Notes under the pieces: generated by a model | Seen by the model: only the letters and a program-made list of their open reading frames with translations | Databases searched by the model: none | What the model was told of the DNA's origin: nothing | Shown: positions 1-5,430 of the stretch, piece after piece | How the letters are laid out: every line of letters begins with the position of its first letter | Numbering within the stretch: position 1 is the stretch's first letter | Virus record (IMG/VR): IMGVR_UViG_3300033150_001399 | Location: 1-34,072 of that record | Source: a virus | Strand: one strand, 5' to 3' | DNA: 34,072 nucleotides | Position numbers and translations under genes: made by a program

Positions 1-108
1 GTAGGAGATCTCTTGCTCCTTTTACTGAATAGAGATGATCCAAAAGAGATTAAAGAATCTTCTATAAAGTATCTTAAGGCCATTCAAGAATTGGTAGAGA
101 AGTTATGA
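1..108 (+). CDS. C-terminal fragment of a small protein, cut by the window edge
   Basis: An open frame enters from the left edge and stops at TGA 106-108, leaving 35 residues. They are mostly charged and helical, with a Leu-rich start (GDLLLLLLNRDD) and a Lys/Glu-rich end. The stop overlaps the next start in an ATGA (105-108), the coupling seen repeatedly in this operon, which supports it being a real gene end. The family cannot be told from this fragment. Confidence 0.5.
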   Translation, partial: VGDLLLLLLNRDDPKEIKESSIKYLKAIQELVEKL

Positions 109-278
109 AAGATATTATTGCCGATATAAAAGAAATTCTTGATGCTCTTTGGAAAGTTGAACATGAGATCAGCAAGCTTCCTTGGTCAAAAAGATCCAAT
201 AAGCTGGACCTTGTAGAATATCATCTAAAGCTTGCAAGAAACCTACTGGAGGAGGCGATGGATGAGCAAAAGAAATGA
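105..278 (+). CDS. Small charged helical protein, 57 aa, unknown function
   Basis: ATG at 105 overlaps the upstream stop (ATGA) and the frame runs to TGA 276-278. The product is short and amphipathic, with a Leu/Ile heptad-like pattern (IIADIKEILDALWKVEHEI) and no Cys or membrane segment, so a small helical or dimerising protein is likely. Its 3' end contains the ribosome site of the next gene (GGAGGAGG at 248-255) and overlaps that gene by 17 bases. No family is recognised; the gene rests on overlap geometry and protein-like composition. Confidence 0.5.
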   Translation: MKDIIADIKEILDALWKVEHEISKLPWSKRSNKLDLVEYHLKLARNLLEEAMDEQKK

Positions 279-624
279 AGATGAAATCCTGAAGGCTATC
301 GACGGCTCGATCCGCAAATGGGAAAAGATCGCATTCGAGGGAGGAATACAGAGAAATTATTGTGATTATGAGTTTGCTCTATGCAGACTTTTTATTGATG
401 GCGATTGTTGGGAATGTCCAGTCGTAAAATATAATCAAACCTTTGGATGTCGAGAATATCCGTTCGGCTCTTGGGCTTGGCATTTCGATTATCAACATCC
501 GATTCTTCTCCCATTTAGACAAGTTGTATGCTCTACCTGCGAAAATCTCGTCAAAAAGCAAATTAAGCTTTTGTATAAGGTCAAGCAATGGTGGATTGAG
601 AAAGGAGAAAAACATGCCTTGTAG
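262..624 (+). CDS. Small Cys-rich protein, putative metal binder, 120 aa
   Basis: The start at 262 is chosen over an in-frame ATG at 232 because GGAGGAGG at 248-255 lies 6 bases upstream of it. The protein has a basic helical N-terminus, then a Cys/Trp-rich middle (CRLFIDGDCWECPV, then a Cys before REYPFGSW) and a further CSTC motif. Six or seven cysteines in short spacings suggest a zinc-binding fold in the cytoplasm. Phages of many hosts carry small proteins with this DCWxCP pattern, but none I recall has a known function. The 3' end overlaps the next gene by 11 bases. Confidence 0.75.
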   Translation: MSKRNEDEILKAIDGSIRKWEKIAFEGGIQRNYCDYEFALCRLFIDGDCWECPVVKYNQTFGCREYPFGSWAWHFDYQHPILLPFRQVVCSTCENLVKKQIKLLYKVKQWWIEKGEKHAL

Positions 625-922
625 AATTTGTGGCCGTCGTAGTTGTATCGAAAGTTTTCATTCAATGGAGGAACAAGAAATGTCCGAGAAAGAAGAAATC
701 AGCCGTCAAGATCTTTACCGAGAGATCCAAATAATGAGAGTGAGCATCGATGCGATTCACGACAAGATCGGAGAATTGCGAGAAAAGTTCGAGTCTCTTC
801 GAGATTCCGCGAGCGAGTTCTATCACGAATTAGGCGATCTGGATACGGAAGTTCTTTCGGTCTTGATCGATTTTCGTAAAGAAGAAGAGAAACTGAGGAA
901 GGAGAAGAAAGATGAGCCTTGA
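614..922 (+). CDS. Small coiled-coil protein with N-terminal Cys motif, 102 aa
   Basis: The best start is ATG 614, with AAAGGAG six bases upstream at 602-607. It gives an N-terminal CxxCG-type motif (CRICGRRSC) followed by a long charged helix with heptad character. An in-frame ATG at 680 also has a good ribosome site (GGAGG at 668-672) and would give a form lacking the Cys motif, so two products are possible. The helical part (residues about 25-100) is rich in Glu, Lys and Arg and probably oligomerises. It overlaps both neighbours by about 10 bases. Function unknown. Confidence 0.7.
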   Translation: MPCRICGRRSCIESFHSMEEQEMSEKEEISRQDLYREIQIMRVSIDAIHDKIGELREKFESLRDSASEFYHELGDLDTEVLSVLIDFRKEEEKLRKEKKDEP

Positions 923-1235
923 TTTCTACCTAACCGCCTTACGAAGAACGGAAGTCTTCTCCGGAAACGTTACTCATAATCTTGGAGAAATGGCAAAAGC
1001 GGCCGGAATCTATCGATGCCTATGGCGTCCGCAAGAAAATGGGTATCAATATGCAGAAGAAATCATTGAACCCCTTGAAAAAGGTCTGGCGCTTCTCAGA
1101 AGTGATCCAGAACGATTCAAGAAGTTCAACCCTCCTAACGGCTGGGGTAGTTACGAAGTCCTTGTGCATTTTGTAGAAAACTGTCTACAAGCATGTAAAG
1201 AAAATCCTGACGCTGAAATCACAATATGGAAATGA
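912..1235 (+). CDS. Conserved phage protein of unknown function, 107 aa
   Basis: AAGGAG at 899-904 precedes ATG 912. The protein reads SLDFYLTA, then VFSGNVTHNLGEMAKAAG, CLWRPQE and NPPNGWGSYEVL, ending DAEITIWK. From memory this is a compact family common in unrelated phages and prophages, with conserved NxTHNL, LWRP and NGWGxYE motifs; no function is established that I know of. It has no membrane segment or signal and is probably a small cytoplasmic protein expressed with its neighbours. Family recognition is by eye only. Confidence 0.85.
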   Translation: MSLDFYLTALRRTEVFSGNVTHNLGEMAKAAGIYRCLWRPQENGYQYAEEIIEPLEKGLALLRSDPERFKKFNPPNGWGSYEVLVHFVENCLQACKENPDAEITIWK

Positions 1236-1250
1236 AAGAAAGAATATAAA

Positions 1251-1439
1251 ATGAGCAAAGAATTCAGGAACACAGATCCTCTGATGCCATGGAATGACCC
1301 TGGAAGTAAAAACGATCTTTCTAAACCTTGGAATAATCGCTTCTATCAAAATGATCCTTTCGCGCCGTGGAATAATCGTGGAGCGAGCCATTCAGATTAC
1401 GAACGATGGATGAAAGAGCATGGGTATTACACCTATTAA
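1251..1439 (+). CDS. PWN-repeat microprotein, 62 aa
   Basis: This short protein is built from three copies of a (N/D)D-(P/L)-x-x-PWN unit: DPLMPWN, DLSKPWN and DPFAPWN, about 14-16 residues apart, then a charged, Tyr-rich tail ending GYYTY. Low complexity and high Pro/Trp/Asn content argue against a globular enzyme; a peptide that binds a repeated partner surface is more likely. I recall similar DPFAPWN repeats in small phage proteins without known function. The ribosome site is weak (AAAGAAAG, 8-15 bases upstream). Confidence 0.7.
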   Translation: MSKEFRNTDPLMPWNDPGSKNDLSKPWNNRFYQNDPFAPWNNRGASHSDYERWMKEHGYYTY

Positions 1440-1454
1440 CGAAAGGAAAAGAAC

Positions 1455-1877
1455 ATGCTTAGCCAAAGAGCCTTTCACGCCGTAGGGCAAGCCATTACAT
1501 TTCTATCAAGAATGGAGGAGCTTCTTGATAATCAATTGAAAGAAATTGATTCTGTGATGCATTCATTATGGATTCATCCAGGCTTTCAAGTCTTCCGTAT
1601 TTGGCTGGCTGAAGTTCGAGAGCAAACAGATATATTACGATATCGGATAAGAGGGCGTCGCCATGACATGGAGGCTCAAGTAAACAAGCCTCTTCAAGGA
1701 GTATTTAAGGATCATCTTTACTACATCTGGATGGAGTGTCCGAAATGCGGATGGAGATGTAGTAAAGACTTCTGGGGTGACTGCGACCCTCTTCTCATCT
1801 GTAACTGCGGAACGCTATTCAAGAAATTCAAACGCATAACAACGGAACCGGTAGAACGAAAGGAGACCGAATCATGA
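1455..1877 (+). CDS. Helical protein with C-terminal zinc-ribbon-like motif, 140 aa
   Basis: AAAGGA at 1443-1448 precedes ATG 1455. Residues 1-85 are helical and charged with regularly spaced Leu/Ile. Residues about 95-120 form a ribbon-like pattern: CPKCGWRC followed 16 residues later by CNCG, the spacing expected for a four-Cys zinc site. The last residues are Lys/Glu-rich. It may bind nucleic acid or another protein, but nothing fixes a target. The stop overlaps the next ATG (ATGA 1874-1877), indicating coupled translation. Confidence 0.75.
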   Translation: MLSQRAFHAVGQAITFLSRMEELLDNQLKEIDSVMHSLWIHPGFQVFRIWLAEVREQTDILRYRIRGRRHDMEAQVNKPLQGVFKDHLYYIWMECPKCGWRCSKDFWGDCDPLLICNCGTLFKKFKRITTEPVERKETES

Positions 1878-2173
1878 AAGAAGACAAACCGAATTGTTAT
1901 GAGTGTAAGTGGAGGGCTCCGCTTCCCGGGAACGCACATTCAGAGTGTACACATCCAGCAACAAAAGAAACTCTTCCCTCTGATCGGTTGAGGCTGTTTG
2001 TTATACTTCGAGCGGAAATGGATGTAATAGCCGCTGAAAAGCTTAAAATTAAAGCTGATCCTCACGGAATAAAGAACGGTTGGTTTGCTTGGCCTTGGAA
2101 TTTCGATCCCGTATGGCTTGAGGCTTGTGATGGATTTGAACAGATCGATGAAAGAAAGGAAAAGAAAGAATGA
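1874..2173 (+). CDS. Conserved small Cys-motif phage protein, 99 aa
   Basis: It starts in an ATGA overlap with the previous gene. The N-terminus has CYECKWR, then SECTHP, which with the later ACDGFE Cys gives a probable metal site. The C-terminal half contains HGIKNGWFAWPWNFDPVWLEACDGF; its GxxNGWFxWPxNFDPVWL core is, from memory, highly conserved in a family found in many phages and prophages. No enzymatic motif is visible. The stop overlaps the following lipoprotein start (ATGA at 2170-2173). Function unknown. Confidence 0.8.
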   Translation: MKEDKPNCYECKWRAPLPGNAHSECTHPATKETLPSDRLRLFVILRAEMDVIAAEKLKIKADPHGIKNGWFAWPWNFDPVWLEACDGFEQIDERKEKKE

Positions 2174-2628
2174 AAATGTTGATCTCTCTTTTGTTTGTCT
2201 TTGCATCTGGTTGCGCTTCTATCGTGAGTCACGCCAATTATCCGGTAACGATAGAAACATTCCCGAAAGGGAAAGAAGTTTCTCTTGTAGACAAGTATGG
2301 TCGGACCATGTACGAAGGAAAGACGCCGACGACATTGACTCTTCCAGCAAGCACCGGATTCTTCGGTCCCGCCAGATATACGCTTTCGATCTTGGAAGAA
2401 GGAAAGCCCGTGGCAAAGCAACAGTTTTCCGCGACCCTCGATCCGTGGTATGTAGGGAACATTCTTTTCGGTGGATTAATCGGGCTTCTGCTTGTCGATC
2501 CTGCTACAGGCGCGATGTGGAAACTGAATGATCATGTCTTGATCGGAACAAACAAGAGCCGACGAAAGGTAAAGATCAGCGATCTTGATAAGAAGCCCTG
2601 GGAAAAAGAAGGAGAAACCGTCTTCTGA
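2170..2628 (+). CDS. Predicted lipoprotein, 152 aa, PEGA-like
   Basis: The first 14 residues form a lipoprotein signal (basic KMLISLLFVF core, then ASG before the invariant Cys 15), so the mature protein should be lipid-anchored in the envelope. A beta-rich segment resembles PEGA/carboxypeptidase-regulatory modules (ETFPKGKEVSLVD, then TPTTLTLPASTGFF). Next comes a Gly-rich hydrophobic stretch (VGNILFGGLIGLLLVDPATGAMW) that I recall in a group of Gram-negative lipoproteins. In a phage, such a protein could alter the host envelope or block superinfection, but this is inference. AAAGGA lies about 10 bases upstream of the start. Confidence 0.8.
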   Translation: MKMLISLLFVFASGCASIVSHANYPVTIETFPKGKEVSLVDKYGRTMYEGKTPTTLTLPASTGFFGPARYTLSILEEGKPVAKQQFSATLDPWYVGNILFGGLIGLLLVDPATGAMWKLNDHVLIGTNKSRRKVKISDLDKKPWEKEGETVF

Positions 2629-2639
2629 AAGGAGAAGAA

Positions 2640-3092
2640 ATGAAAGTCGCATATGTCTCAGGACGTTACAACGCTCAAAACCATGATGAGCTCATTCACA
2701 ATATCATCCTGGCCAGAACTCTCGCACATCATCTCTGGCAACAAGGATGGTCTGTGATATGCCCCCATATGAATTCCGCGCTTATGGGGGGAGTCGTTCC
2801 GGAAGAACAGTTTCTCGAAGGATATCGCGAGCTCGTGAAGCGTTCGGATATGCTCGCCCTTCTTCCTAATAGTGCGGCCTCTAATGGTGCTATGGCCGAG
2901 CTTGCTACAGCTATCTTGCTTCGCAAAGAGATCCGCACATATCGCTTGACTCCCGAGGGATGGCGATATTCCCCTTGGCCCGAATTTCCCGAAACCCCCA
3001 ACTTTTCTATTGAAAACGAAGAAAGAGATCCCGAAAATGAAGATGAAGTCGAGCCTCAGCAGGAAGGAGAATCAGATGAGGATAAGGTTTAG
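2640..3092 (+). CDS. DUF4406 / nucleoside 2-deoxyribosyltransferase-like protein, 150 aa
   Basis: GGAG lies six bases before ATG 2640. Residues 1-110 have a Rossmann-like pattern: VAYVSGRY at 4-10, ARTLAHHLWQQGWSVICPH, then a short strand DMLALLPN at 70-77 and SNGAMAE at 81-87. Glu87 aligns with the catalytic Glu position of the 2-deoxyribosyltransferase superfamily. DUF4406/DUF1937 proteins of this type are common in phages and are thought to act on nucleotides or their derivatives; the substrate is unknown. The last 40 residues are acidic and low-complexity and overlap the next gene by 17 bases. Confidence 0.75.
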   Translation: MKVAYVSGRYNAQNHDELIHNIILARTLAHHLWQQGWSVICPHMNSALMGGVVPEEQFLEGYRELVKRSDMLALLPNSAASNGAMAELATAILLRKEIRTYRLTPEGWRYSPWPEFPETPNFSIENEERDPENEDEVEPQQEGESDEDKV

Positions 3093-3525
3093 CAGAGTCT
3101 TAACTATTATTCTTGCCGGAATGCTTGTCTTCGGGGCGGCGCTCCCCCCGGGGACTCCCGCGGCTGGTTCCGGGACCGAGGCTGATCCTTGGGTCCTTCC
3201 TCGTTCAGAAACCGTTAAACTGATCTGCGATCCCTACGAGAATATCGCCATTGCGACAGCCACCGTGGAGATCGTCCCTGTGAGCGCCTCTGGGGCCCCT
3301 TCCGGCGAGCCTAAGACGATCCATAGGGAGATCCATGCCAAACCGGGAGAATCGATTGTAGCCCCCCTCTGGGCCGATATAGAGGGAATCTCAGACGGCC
3401 GGTACAAACTGAAGGTTAAAGTCGTCTCTGAAGCCCTTGTCGAGTCGGACTGGACCCCTTGGTATTGGATGATTAAAGACTGGCGAAAACCCGAGGCACC
3501 TGGTGGTTGCGCCCTACTCCGATAG
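3076..3525 (+). CDS. Secreted Ig/FN3-like protein, 149 aa
   Basis: The start at 3076 is chosen over an upstream in-frame ATG because AAGGAG ends 7 bases before it and it gives a clean signal peptide: basic MRIRFSR, then a hydrophobic stretch to about residue 30, with a likely signal peptidase I site near PAAGS. The mature part is beta-rich with a single-sandwich pattern (YENIAIATATVEIVPV, then SDGRYKLKVKVVSEA and SDWTPWYW), as in fibronectin III or similar domains. It is more GC-rich than its upstream neighbours. It probably acts in the periplasm or at the surface; the partner is unknown. Confidence 0.7.
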   Translation: MRIRFSRVLTIILAGMLVFGAALPPGTPAAGSGTEADPWVLPRSETVKLICDPYENIAIATATVEIVPVSASGAPSGEPKTIHREIHAKPGESIVAPLWADIEGISDGRYKLKVKVVSEALVESDWTPWYWMIKDWRKPEAPGGCALLR

Positions 3526-3543
3526 CCTTTTCTGGGGGATTCT

Positions 3544-3957
3544 ATGGGGCTCTTAGACGAGTTCAAAGACGAAGCCTTAGTCCGAGACCTGTGCGAAAGA
3601 ATCGCCACAGAAGCTATCCTCTCGGCCCGACAACGGCTCATTCAAATCATGACCGATCAGATCCATTCTTATGTTAAGTCCCTACTTAACACTTTGACCC
3701 GGATTCATGATCTTGAGGAGAGTGAAATTCCGGCCTATCTGAATACGATCCTGAGAAAAGCGAAGACGAACGGAGGCATCACCCTTGATGAGATCAAACG
3801 CCATGCCGTAATCGGAGCCCTCCAGAGACACGGGGGGAATAAAATGCGAGCTGCAAAAGAGCTCGGTATCAACGTCAAGACGCTCTACAATCTCATGCGC
3901 CGTTACGATAGCGGTTTTGAAATCGGAGTTGTGGTAAAAGAAAACAAACAGGAATGA
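3544..3957 (+). CDS. Fis-type helix-turn-helix DNA-binding protein, 137 aa
   Basis: GGGGG upstream can serve as ribosome site for ATG 3544. Residues 1-80 are helical and may dimerise. Residues 84-121 (IKRHAVIGALQRHGGNKMRA, then AKELGINVKTLYNLMRRY) match the C-terminal Fis/NtrC DNA-binding domain: an N-terminal helix with IxxALxxxGGN, then AAxxLGIxxxTLYxxMRRY. No AAA+ or receiver domain precedes it, so it is a stand-alone DNA binder, plausibly a phage transcription regulator or nucleoid-type protein. It sits near the end of the plus-strand operon, about 600 bases from the convergent boundary. Confidence 0.8.
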   Translation: MGLLDEFKDEALVRDLCERIATEAILSARQRLIQIMTDQIHSYVKSLLNTLTRIHDLEESEIPAYLNTILRKAKTNGGITLDEIKRHAVIGALQRHGGNKMRAAKELGINVKTLYNLMRRYDSGFEIGVVVKENKQE

Positions 3958-4035
3958 AAAGCGCGCTCGGTCCTACCCATAAATCCTTTTATGCGAAACG
4001 ACCAGACCTTACCGACAAACTCCAGAGAAGAGAAT

Positions 4036-4110
4036 ATGACTCCAACAAAGGCGAAACTAACACCCTGGTACCCCTGCCCGTTCAAGCCGAGCGCGCCATT
4101 TTTTCAATGA
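4036..4110 (+). CDS. Possible micro-gene or remnant with LTPWYP...KP motif, 24 aa
   Basis: A short frame (ATG 4036 or 3991, stop 4108-4110) encodes a peptide containing KLTPWYPCPFKPSAPF. I recall a widespread phage protein family beginning LTPWFPxxxKPVRxGVYE. This peptide resembles that start but stops where the family continues, so it could be a truncated remnant or a real micro-protein. AGAGAAG seven bases upstream of 4036 is a weak ribosome site. The overlapping frame from ATG 3954 looks less protein-like. Confidence 0.3.
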   Translation: MTPTKAKLTPWYPCPFKPSAPFFQ

Positions 4111-4134
4111 GATTTCATTCGAAAGGAGGCAGGC

Positions 4135-4338
4135 ATGTTTTATGTTCTGAGCGGAATCGGCGGAGTCTTCCTGGGATTCCTGATCGCGTCTTTGATTGCG
4201 ATTCGGAAAGTTACTGAACTCGAAGAAATTATCGAAACCCTTCTGGTGCAGAACGAACATTTGAAAATGGATAATCGCCGCAAAATGGAAGAACAGAAGC
4301 TTAGAGAGCAAATCCAAAAAGAGGATTGCTCAATCTAA
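4135..4338 (+). CDS. Membrane-anchored coiled-coil protein, 67 aa
   Basis: A strong ribosome site (AAAGGAGGCAGG) precedes ATG 4135. Residues 3-23 are one hydrophobic segment with a GxGGxxxGFL pattern, suitable for an inner-membrane anchor. The rest (residues 27-60) is a charged coiled coil (VTELEEIIETLLVQNEHLKM), cytoplasmic or periplasmic depending on topology. The size and plan resemble i-spanins and small membrane regulators, but no specific family is recognised. It is the last plus-strand gene, followed by a candidate structured RNA and a terminator. Confidence 0.7.
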   Translation: MFYVLSGIGGVFLGFLIASLIAIRKVTELEEIIETLLVQNEHLKMDNRRKMEEQKLREQIQKEDCSI

Positions 4339-4347
4339 AAGCAAAAT

Positions 4348-4437
4348 CGTTCCGTCTTCGGCTGGGTAGCTTGTGTAATCACCGAAAGGCCAATCCGTAG
4401 AAACGCAATCTGAAGCCGAAGGTCGAAGACGATAACG
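4348..4437 (+). ncRNA. Candidate structured RNA domain at the 3' end of the plus-strand operon
   Basis: Arms 4348-4360 and 4424-4437 pair as CGTT plus CGTCTTCG with CGAAGACG plus AACG (12 base pairs, one small internal loop). Inside lie a GNRA-type hairpin CC-GAAA-GG (4382-4389) and CGT-AGAA-ACG (4396-4405). A competing helix, CTTCGGCT (4356-4363) with AGCCGAAG (4414-4421), reuses five bases of the closing stem, so two exclusive folds are possible. I recognise no known riboswitch. It could be a 3'-UTR-derived RNA or an mRNA-stabilising element. Folding was done by eye. Confidence 0.4.
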
Positions 4438-4444
4438 TAAAAAT

Positions 4445-4503
4445 GCCGCGACCAGTCCTCGCGAGATCCGACAGAACGAGGAAAGGTTCGCGGCTCTTTT
4501 TTT
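4445..4503 (+). terminator. Intrinsic terminator of the plus-strand operon
   Basis: GCCGCGA-CC (4445-4453) pairs with GG-T-TCGCGGC (4485-4494), nine base pairs with one bulged T. A second helix, TCCTCG (4456-4461) with CGAGGA (4477-4482), stacks above it, and CTCTTTTTTT follows at once (4495-4503). This is a textbook rho-independent terminator about 110 bases after the last plus-strand stop. It protects the convergent minus-strand genes from read-through. Confidence 0.85.
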
Positions 4504-4636
4504 GAAAAAAGGCGGACGGTTACAAAATGTTCGATTGGGAGTCAAACAGCTTCTGTGTGGGCCACATCAACCACGTAACTCGCGTTTAGGGGACAAAACA
4601 TCAGTTAAGGTTGAAAAAAATAACCAACCGCCCGCC
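4504..4636 (-). ncRNA. Candidate structured RNA and terminator at the end of the late operon
   Basis: On the minus strand GGCGGGCGGTT (4636-4626) pairs along all 11 positions with AACCGTCCGCC (4521-4511), including one G-U wobble, and TTTTTT follows (4510-4505). On the plus strand the same position is an A-C mismatch, so the helix favours minus-strand transcription. The apical part is 104 bases and contains a GGTTG/CAACC hairpin with a T-rich loop and TGTG-GCC-CACA. It begins 11 bases after the last minus-strand stop (4647) and is either a terminator with a large apical domain or a small RNA with its own terminator. Confidence 0.4.
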
Positions 4637-4646
4637 TTACTGTTCA

Positions 4647-4853
4647 TTACCGCTTGGACTTGGATTTCGAGTTCAAGAGTCCGGTAAGACCATCTTCAAG
4701 AGCGATCGTACCTGAGCCGCCGATTGCAAGAATTACGATCTTGTTTATAGCCTCTTCGTCAAGACCGATTACATCCTTGAGCGCTACGAGGATTATAGCG
4801 ACAAGAAGCATAAGAAATTTGCGTCCGCCGATTTTGTTGAGAATCTCTTTCAT
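4647..4853 (-). CDS. Holin-like small membrane protein, 68 aa
   Basis: AAGGAAA precedes the start. The layout is a basic start (MKEILNKIGGRKF), one strong membrane segment at about residues 13-28 (FLMLLVAIILVALKDVIG), a charged turn, a second hydrophobic stretch at about 36-58 (INKIVILAIGGSGTIALEDG), and a Lys/Ser-rich tail. Two segments, small size and a basic tail fit phage holins, and the GRKFLM start with GLDEE before the second segment is common among holin-like proteins. It is the last gene of the minus-strand operon, next to a lipoprotein. No endolysin is adjacent, so the role is inferred from topology. Confidence 0.65.
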   Translation of the reverse strand: MKEILNKIGGRKFLMLLVAIILVALKDVIGLDEEAINKIVILAIGGSGTIALEDGLTGLLNSKSKSKR

Positions 4854-4868
4854 TTTGGGATTTTCCTT

Positions 4869-5180
4869 TCAAGCAATCATGTTCTTTAGAATCGACAAGC
4901 CGATTTGTGCCGCCATGGCGAGGGCTTGGGTGAGTACTTCACTTGAGGCTCTACTCGTAGCGATAGCGTGCTTTGCCGCCAAGAGTTGCGCTTGAGCCTT
5001 CAAATGCTTCAAGTTCCGCTTGGCTTCCTCGTCATCGCTGTTATGCGCCATACGAAGGTAAAGGGCGAGATCTTTTGCCATATCCCCGGCATACTCTTCC
5101 GCTGATTCTTCGGCCGCACCGAAAACTTCTTTGATAAACGAGGAGACGATATCTTTGATCTGGTCTTCGAATTTGTTCAT
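4869..5180 (-). CDS. Helical phage protein next to the holin, 103 aa, unknown function
   Basis: All-helical and Ala/Glu/Lys-rich, with no membrane segment until a mildly hydrophobic C-terminal helix (AMAAQIGLSILKNMIA). It overlaps the upstream lipoprotein gene by four bases (5177-5180). From memory, similar short helical proteins accompany holin-like and lipoprotein genes in phages of Gram-negative hosts; their job is unproven. A cytoplasmic partner of the lysis proteins or a small virion protein are both possible. Confidence 0.65.
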   Translation of the reverse strand: MNKFEDQIKDIVSSFIKEVFGAAEESAEEYAGDMAKDLALYLRMAHNSDDEEAKRNLKHLKAQAQLLAAKHAIATSRASSEVLTQALAMAAQIGLSILKNMIA

Positions 5181-5416
5181 TTCTTCTTTGCCTCCTCAAT
5201 CGTTTCGGTAAGGATCTTGGCCGTACGCAAGCGGGTAGCTTTAGAAGATTCAGCAAGATTGGGATCTGCTTTTACGTAGGTTTCGTATTCAGGACCGATG
5301 ACAGACCATGCCGAATCCACCGCAGAAACGAATTGCTTATTGACTGAGCAACTCGATGCGGCGCTCACAAAACAAAACAACGCAAGGGCCAGAAAAACAT
5401 ACTTCAGGAGTCGCAT
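5177..5416 (-). CDS. Small lipoprotein, 79 aa, possible outer spanin
   Basis: The start at 5416 is preferred over 5431 because GGAGG lies eight bases upstream and the signal then begins MRLLKYVFLALALFCF. The lipobox-like SAASSC would place the lipid on Cys 23, giving a mature protein of about 57 residues. The mature part (AVDSAWSVIGPEYETYVKAD, then SKATRLRTAKILTETI) fits a phage lipoprotein group with a YxxYVxADPxL core that I recall near holins. Size, lipid anchor and neighbourhood fit an outer-membrane spanin, but no inner partner is proven. Confidence 0.7.
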   Translation of the reverse strand: MRLLKYVFLALALFCFVSAASSCSVNKQFVSAVDSAWSVIGPEYETYVKADPNLAESSKATRLRTAKILTETIEEAKKK

Positions 5417-5430
5417 AAAGAAGTCCTCCA

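Noticed and set aside
3954-4217. 87-residue plus-strand frame from ATG 3954
   Set aside because: ATGA overlap is suggestive, but it overlaps the well-supported gene at 4135 by over 80 bases, lacks a ribosome site at correct spacing and has no recognisable fold.
4330-4545. 71-residue minus-strand frame in the convergent gap
   Set aside because: Covers both arms of the RNA domain and the terminator; composition is not protein-like.
4511-4636. tRNA or tmRNA
   Set aside because: The 7-base acceptor-like end pairs, but no T-arm, anticodon arm or tag frame can be placed.
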